NCBI GenBank assembly: GCA_041484195.1
Contig: JBGPHC010000014.1
Location: 47,314-111,313, forward strand
Direction: 5' to 3'
From: PSRI01 sp041484195
Lineage (GTDB): Bacteria; Bacteroidota; Bacteroidia; Chitinophagales; Chitinophagaceae
DNA: 64,000 nt
Part shown: positions 61,171-64,000 of the stretch, in pieces
How the letters are laid out: every line of letters starts with the position of its first letter
Numbering within the stretch: position 1 is the first letter of the stretch
Program-made: the position numbers and the translations under genes
The notes under the pieces: generated by a model
Databases searched by the model: none
Told to the model about the DNA's origin: nothing
Seen by the model: only the letters and a program-made list of their open reading frames with translations

Positions 61171-62000
61171 AGGGCCATCTCAAATAACGGAGTGAAAAAA
61201 TGCCTGGGATATTCATCAAATACATCATCATACTTAAATGATGCCGGACGATCCAATAATTCTACATAGAGGAAATACTTGAGCAATTCTGTAAATACGG
61301 AAGACTGCTCGTCTATCAGTCCTTTTACTTTCAGCTTCACCTTTTCGCAATCAATGCCGAATTGCTTACTCATGTTGAGCAGGTAATAGGATACATCTTC
61401 CGCTGTTTCATATTCAAAGGTCTGGATCAGTTTCAACTCCCCGCCAGTGAACAGGGCAACTACCATTTTATTGGGATAGAAGATCAGTTCAGCGATGTGG
61501 TCTTCCAGGATTCCATTCAATTTCCATTGTTTAAGTAAGAGGGAATAGAAATGCCAATAAGCTCCATAGGGAAAATGCTGGCTCATGAGTTGTTGCAATG
61601 CGTTAGGCACCCGGTAAGTATTGTATAATTCCCATTCGGTGACCTTTTCCGTCAGGCAGTCTCCTGTTCTCAGGTCACCGTAAACCATATCAAGGGAAAG
61701 GTTGCTCAGGTCCTGGTGATAGATAGTCTCGGGTACTAACACAGATTCTGGAAAATTGTATGCAATAGTAACCTTACGGTAAGTCTTTCTGAGCATCTCA
61801 TTACTGTAGAGTATATCTCTTATATGGGTAAAACTATCGTGGTCATCCACATTGAAATATTCCAGTGTCAGAAATTCCCTGTTCCCGTTTTGCAGGACTG
61901 CCAGTGACAGGTGGTCAATGGCCAGGTCAAGATAGAGATTACACTCCGATGTATCAACCAGGTTGAGGCCTGTAACTTGTATTTGAAATGCCGGGTTCAA
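61161..62000 (-). CDS. DUF3822 family protein
   Basis: The 279-aa protein matches the Bacteroidota-specific DUF3822 family, often linked to rsmD. Motifs are LYLDLAIDHLSLAVLQNGNR, KVTIAYNFPESVLVPETIYH and MVVALFTGGELKLIQTFEYE. The pattern of two beta-rich halves is similar to an actin/hexokinase-like ATPase fold, but no phosphate-binding motif is clear. It opens the run towards rsmD, bioD, the ligase, lpxK and rnr. Confidence 0.88.
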   Translation of the reverse strand: MNPAFQIQVTGLNLVDTSECNLYLDLAIDHLSLAVLQNGNREFLTLEYFNVDDHDSFTHIRDILYSNEMLRKTYRKVTIAYNFPESVLVPETIYHQDLSNLSLDMVYGDLRTGDCLTEKVTEWELYNTYRVPNALQQLMSQHFPYGAYWHFYSLLLKQWKLNGILEDHIAELIFYPNKMVVALFTGGELKLIQTFEYETAEDVSYYLLNMSKQFGIDCEKVKLKVKGLIDEQSSVFTELLKYFLYVELLDRPASFKYDDVFDEYPRHFFTPLFEMALCV

Positions 62001-62182
62001 TAGCTCATTATTTCAGGTGGCAATAATACCACAAATTTCGGAAATGGTTAATTTACAATGAAGCCGCAATCCCTGCCGGACCAGGATCAGGTATTAAAAG
62101 GGCTCCGGCAATTCCCAAATAACCGGACAGGAATTAATTGGTAATAGTTGAGGAGCAATCCTTCTTACAAATTCTTAATTAT

Positions 62183-62190
62183 TAAGTTTG
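62183..62190 (+). promoter_or_regulatory. putative -7 element (TAAGTTTG) for the MATE gene
   Basis: TAAGTTTG fits TAnnTTTG and ends 10 nt before the ATG at 62201, giving a very short leader. Confidence 0.5.
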
Positions 62191-62200
62191 CGCCTTCAGT

Positions 62201-63559
62201 ATGTCCACAACCAATGAATCTATCGATCTCAGGCTGCAGATATCTTACAGGCAGATCCTGAAGATTGCATTACCCATATCCGCGGCGATATTCGTACCAC
62301 AAATTAATTTCATCACTAATAATATTTTTCTGGGACGATTGGGGGAGATAGAACTGGGCGCAGCAGGCATTACCGGTGTTTTGTATCTGATTTTCGCGGG
62401 TATTGGTTTTGGATTGAACAACGGATTGCAGGCACTCATCGCCCGGCGGGCGGGGGAAGGCCGCATCGAAGAGATCGGTAAGATTTTCAACCAGGGTGTG
62501 AGAGTGGCATTGGCCATTGCCATGCTGGGAGTATTGCTCACCTATTTCGTGGTTCCTGTCATTCTTCGCAATACCCTGCATTCGCAGGAATTGTACCAGA
62601 TGTGCATTCATTTTCTGCGTATCAGGATCTGGGGTCTTCCGTTCCTTTATATGTACCAAATGCGGAACGCTTTGTTGGTGGGTACCAATCAAAGCCGTTA
62701 CCTGATTGCTGGAACCGTCACTGAGACCGTTTCCAACATCTTCTTTGACTATGCATTAATTTATGGACATTTTGGATTACCCGAGTTGGGATTTAATGGG
62801 GCGGCCATAGCCTCCATTATTGCAGAGTTCCTGGGAATGCTTGTTGTATTTCTTGTCATTCATTGGAAGGGATTTCACCTGTCATTTGGGTTGAACAAAC
62901 ATTTTGGATTTGACAAAAAAGTATCGAAACTCATATTGGTTCAATCCTCCCCCCTGGTTGTTCAACATGCGATCAGTATCATTAGCTGGGAATTTTTTTA
63001 CATCCTTATTGAACATCATGGACAGCGGGACCTGGCAGTTTCCAATACCATGCGGAATATTTTTGGGTTTTTCGGGGTCTTCACCTGGGCATTTGCGGCT
63101 ACCAGCAATACTATGGTCAGCAATATCATCGGGCAGGGTCAGAAAGAGAAAGTGATTGATGCGATCAATATGATCGTTCGGCTCAGTACAGGAATTTCAA
63201 TTGTCATTTGTTTATTCCTCAACCTCTTTGCGCATTCAATTTTCTCCATTTACGGGCAAAGTGAAGCCTTCATCGAGGCGGCTATACCCGTGCTGCGGGT
63301 GGTTTCCACTGCACTCATTCTCATGTCCTTCTCGGTGGTGTGGTTGAATGCTGTAACGGGAACGGGAAATACCATCGTGAACCTGGGGATTGAATTCATA
63401 GCCATTGTACTCTATTGCAGCTATGCCTACCTGGTACTTGAAAAGCTGCGCATGCCCATTGCCTGGGGTTGGGCAGCGGAATGGCTATATTGGATCACGA
63501 TGTTTTTGCTTTCATATCTCTATATCAGGAGCGGGAGGTGGAAGAAAAAGGAGATTTAA
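62201..63559 (+). CDS. MATE family efflux transporter
   Basis: The 452-aa transporter has twelve membrane helices and the MATE pattern: ALPISAAIFVPQINFITNNI at the first helix, GAAGITGVLYLIFAGIGFGL, then in the second half SWEFFYILIEHHGQRDLAVS. It should export cationic drugs or metabolites in exchange for H+ or Na+. It stands alone, next to an IS element. Confidence 0.93.
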   Translation: MSTTNESIDLRLQISYRQILKIALPISAAIFVPQINFITNNIFLGRLGEIELGAAGITGVLYLIFAGIGFGLNNGLQALIARRAGEGRIEEIGKIFNQGVRVALAIAMLGVLLTYFVVPVILRNTLHSQELYQMCIHFLRIRIWGLPFLYMYQMRNALLVGTNQSRYLIAGTVTETVSNIFFDYALIYGHFGLPELGFNGAAIASIIAEFLGMLVVFLVIHWKGFHLSFGLNKHFGFDKKVSKLILVQSSPLVVQHAISIISWEFFYILIEHHGQRDLAVSNTMRNIFGFFGVFTWAFAATSNTMVSNIIGQGQKEKVIDAINMIVRLSTGISIVICLFLNLFAHSIFSIYGQSEAFIEAAIPVLRVVSTALILMSFSVVWLNAVTGTGNTIVNLGIEFIAIVLYCSYAYLVLEKLRMPIAWGWAAEWLYWITMFLLSYLYIRSGRWKKKEI

Positions 63560-63629
63560 ATAACAGGATTACCCATTTAGGCCTCAAAGCAAAAAGGAGA
63601 GGTTTGCAATTGCAAAACTATTTTAATTT

Positions 63630-64000
63630 GGGGCTAAATAGTTGGGTATGTTCCAGGGAATATCAGTGCAGCAGTTTAATAAGTGCTTCAAAAATGAGGA
63701 CGATTGCAAACAATATCTCTTCGATCTGAAGTGGAAAAAAAACTACCAGTGCAGAAGGTGTGGCTGTACCAAATATTATAAGGGCCGCACCCGGTTCCAC
63801 CTGCGATGCAGCAGTTGTAGTTATGATGAATCCGTCACGGCCCATACGATCTTCCACAAGCTGAAGATCCCCCTGTTAAAGGCCTTTGGCATGGCCTTCC
63901 GGCTGTCGGTGCGCAAAAAGGGAATGTCCACCACGGAGCTGGCCCGGGAGTTTTCCATCAATCAAAAATCATCCTGGCTCTTCAAGCGCAAGACCCAGGA
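63630..64000 (+). mobile_element. left part of an IS1595-like insertion sequence
   Basis: GGGGCTAAATAGTTGGG at 63630-63646 looks like the terminal inverted repeat of IS1595/IS1016-type elements (which begin GGGGCTGA or similar), placed directly before a transposase start at 63648. The right end lies outside the window, so ends and target duplication are not checked. Confidence 0.55.
63648..64000 (+). CDS. IS1595-family transposase, 5' part only
   Basis: The open frame from the ATG at 63648 runs to the window edge (117 complete codons) without a stop. It has an N-terminal zinc ribbon with CRRCGC and LRCSSC pairs (about 35-60), then the helix-turn-helix-like KKGMSTTELAREFSINQKSS, as in IS1595 (ISXO2-like) transposases. 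The DDE catalytic domain lies beyond the window. Confidence 0.85.
   Translation, partial: MFQGISVQQFNKCFKNEDDCKQYLFDLKWKKNYQCRRCGCTKYYKGRTRFHLRCSSCSYDESVTAHTIFHKLKIPLLKAFGMAFRLSVRKKGMSTTELAREFSINQKSSWLFKRKTQ

Noticed and set aside
1..64000. parS site, CRISPR array, tRNA or rRNA genes
   Set aside because: I looked for parS-like palindromes near parAB, spaced repeats, and T-arm GGTTCGAAT-type words in intergenic regions and found none; only a partial TGTTCCACG word occurs inside the permease gene.

Overview
The window looks like chromosomal DNA of a member of the Bacteroidota, most likely a Chitinophagaceae-type bacterium. Signs seen directly are repeated Bacteroidota promoter elements (a -7 box TAnnTTTG, once with a perfect -33 TTTG 19 nt upstream), weak or absent Shine-Dalgarno sequences, many secreted proteins whose signal peptides end in AQ or a CxxK-type lipobox, and families largely restricted to this phylum (DUF5683, DUF3822, DUF4954, PafA-type phosphatase, LytTR two-component system beside a MacB-type exporter). 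No rRNA, tRNA, CRISPR array or prophage is visible. The only stable RNA recognised is RNase P RNA, on the minus strand at 51116-51500. The only mobile element is the left part of an IS1595-like element that runs off the right edge.

Layout. 1-5700: flavin reductase, parA-parB-DUF5683, dapB, an Rrf2 regulator and a secreted barrel-like protein. 5700-9430: PafA-type alkaline phosphatase (minus), a sphingolipid/sulfonolipid-type alpha-oxoamine synthase and a small secreted protein. 9430-10027: a gene-poor stretch with three related hairpin/ATGAAAAACC elements. 10028-19035: thioredoxin lipoprotein, ubiX, ftsK-lolA, a 7TM-DISM histidine kinase, DUF423-aroK and glutaryl-CoA dehydrogenase. 19245-21317: ECF sigma, membrane anti-sigma and an exported protein in one coupled unit. 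21668-26900: CAP-domain lipoprotein, pyrF, a PaiB-like FMN protein, Mrp, a CarboxypepD_reg-like protein and 3-hydroxybutyryl-CoA dehydrogenase. 26950-33091: a tight six-gene minus-strand operon (TolC, HlyD, FtsX permease, ABC ATPase, LytS kinase, LytTR regulator). 33247-36490: fructosamine kinase-like protein, then a second ECF sigma factor translationally coupled to a long protein with an inner-membrane helix, a disordered linker and a C-terminal outer-membrane beta-barrel. 36540-48240: SET protein/mgtE, glmS, DUF4954, DUF6580, manA, yraN, a YkgJ protein, xerD, creatininase and GNAT. 48241-49660: an orphan stable-RNA-like promoter and a secreted protein with a 27-residue repeat. 49934-62000: O-methyltransferase, rnpB, Smr protein, DoxX, amino-acid permease, polyprenyl synthase, then a minus-strand run rnr-lpxK-folate ligase-bioD-rsmD-DUF3822. 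62201-64000: MATE exporter and the truncated IS1595-like element.

Most genes are core housekeeping functions: chromosome segregation and resolution (ParAB, FtsK, XerD), envelope building (LolA-like, LpxK, GlmS, lipid synthase), and cofactor or nucleotide pathways (UbiX, BioD, PyrF, AroK, DapB). The most interesting accessory content is the second sigma unit, whose product has the architecture of the dual membrane-spanning anti-sigma (Dma) type described in Bacteroides. Next are the structured repeats at 9529-10023, the repeat protein at 48783-49601 and the promoter without an obvious gene at 48438-48497.
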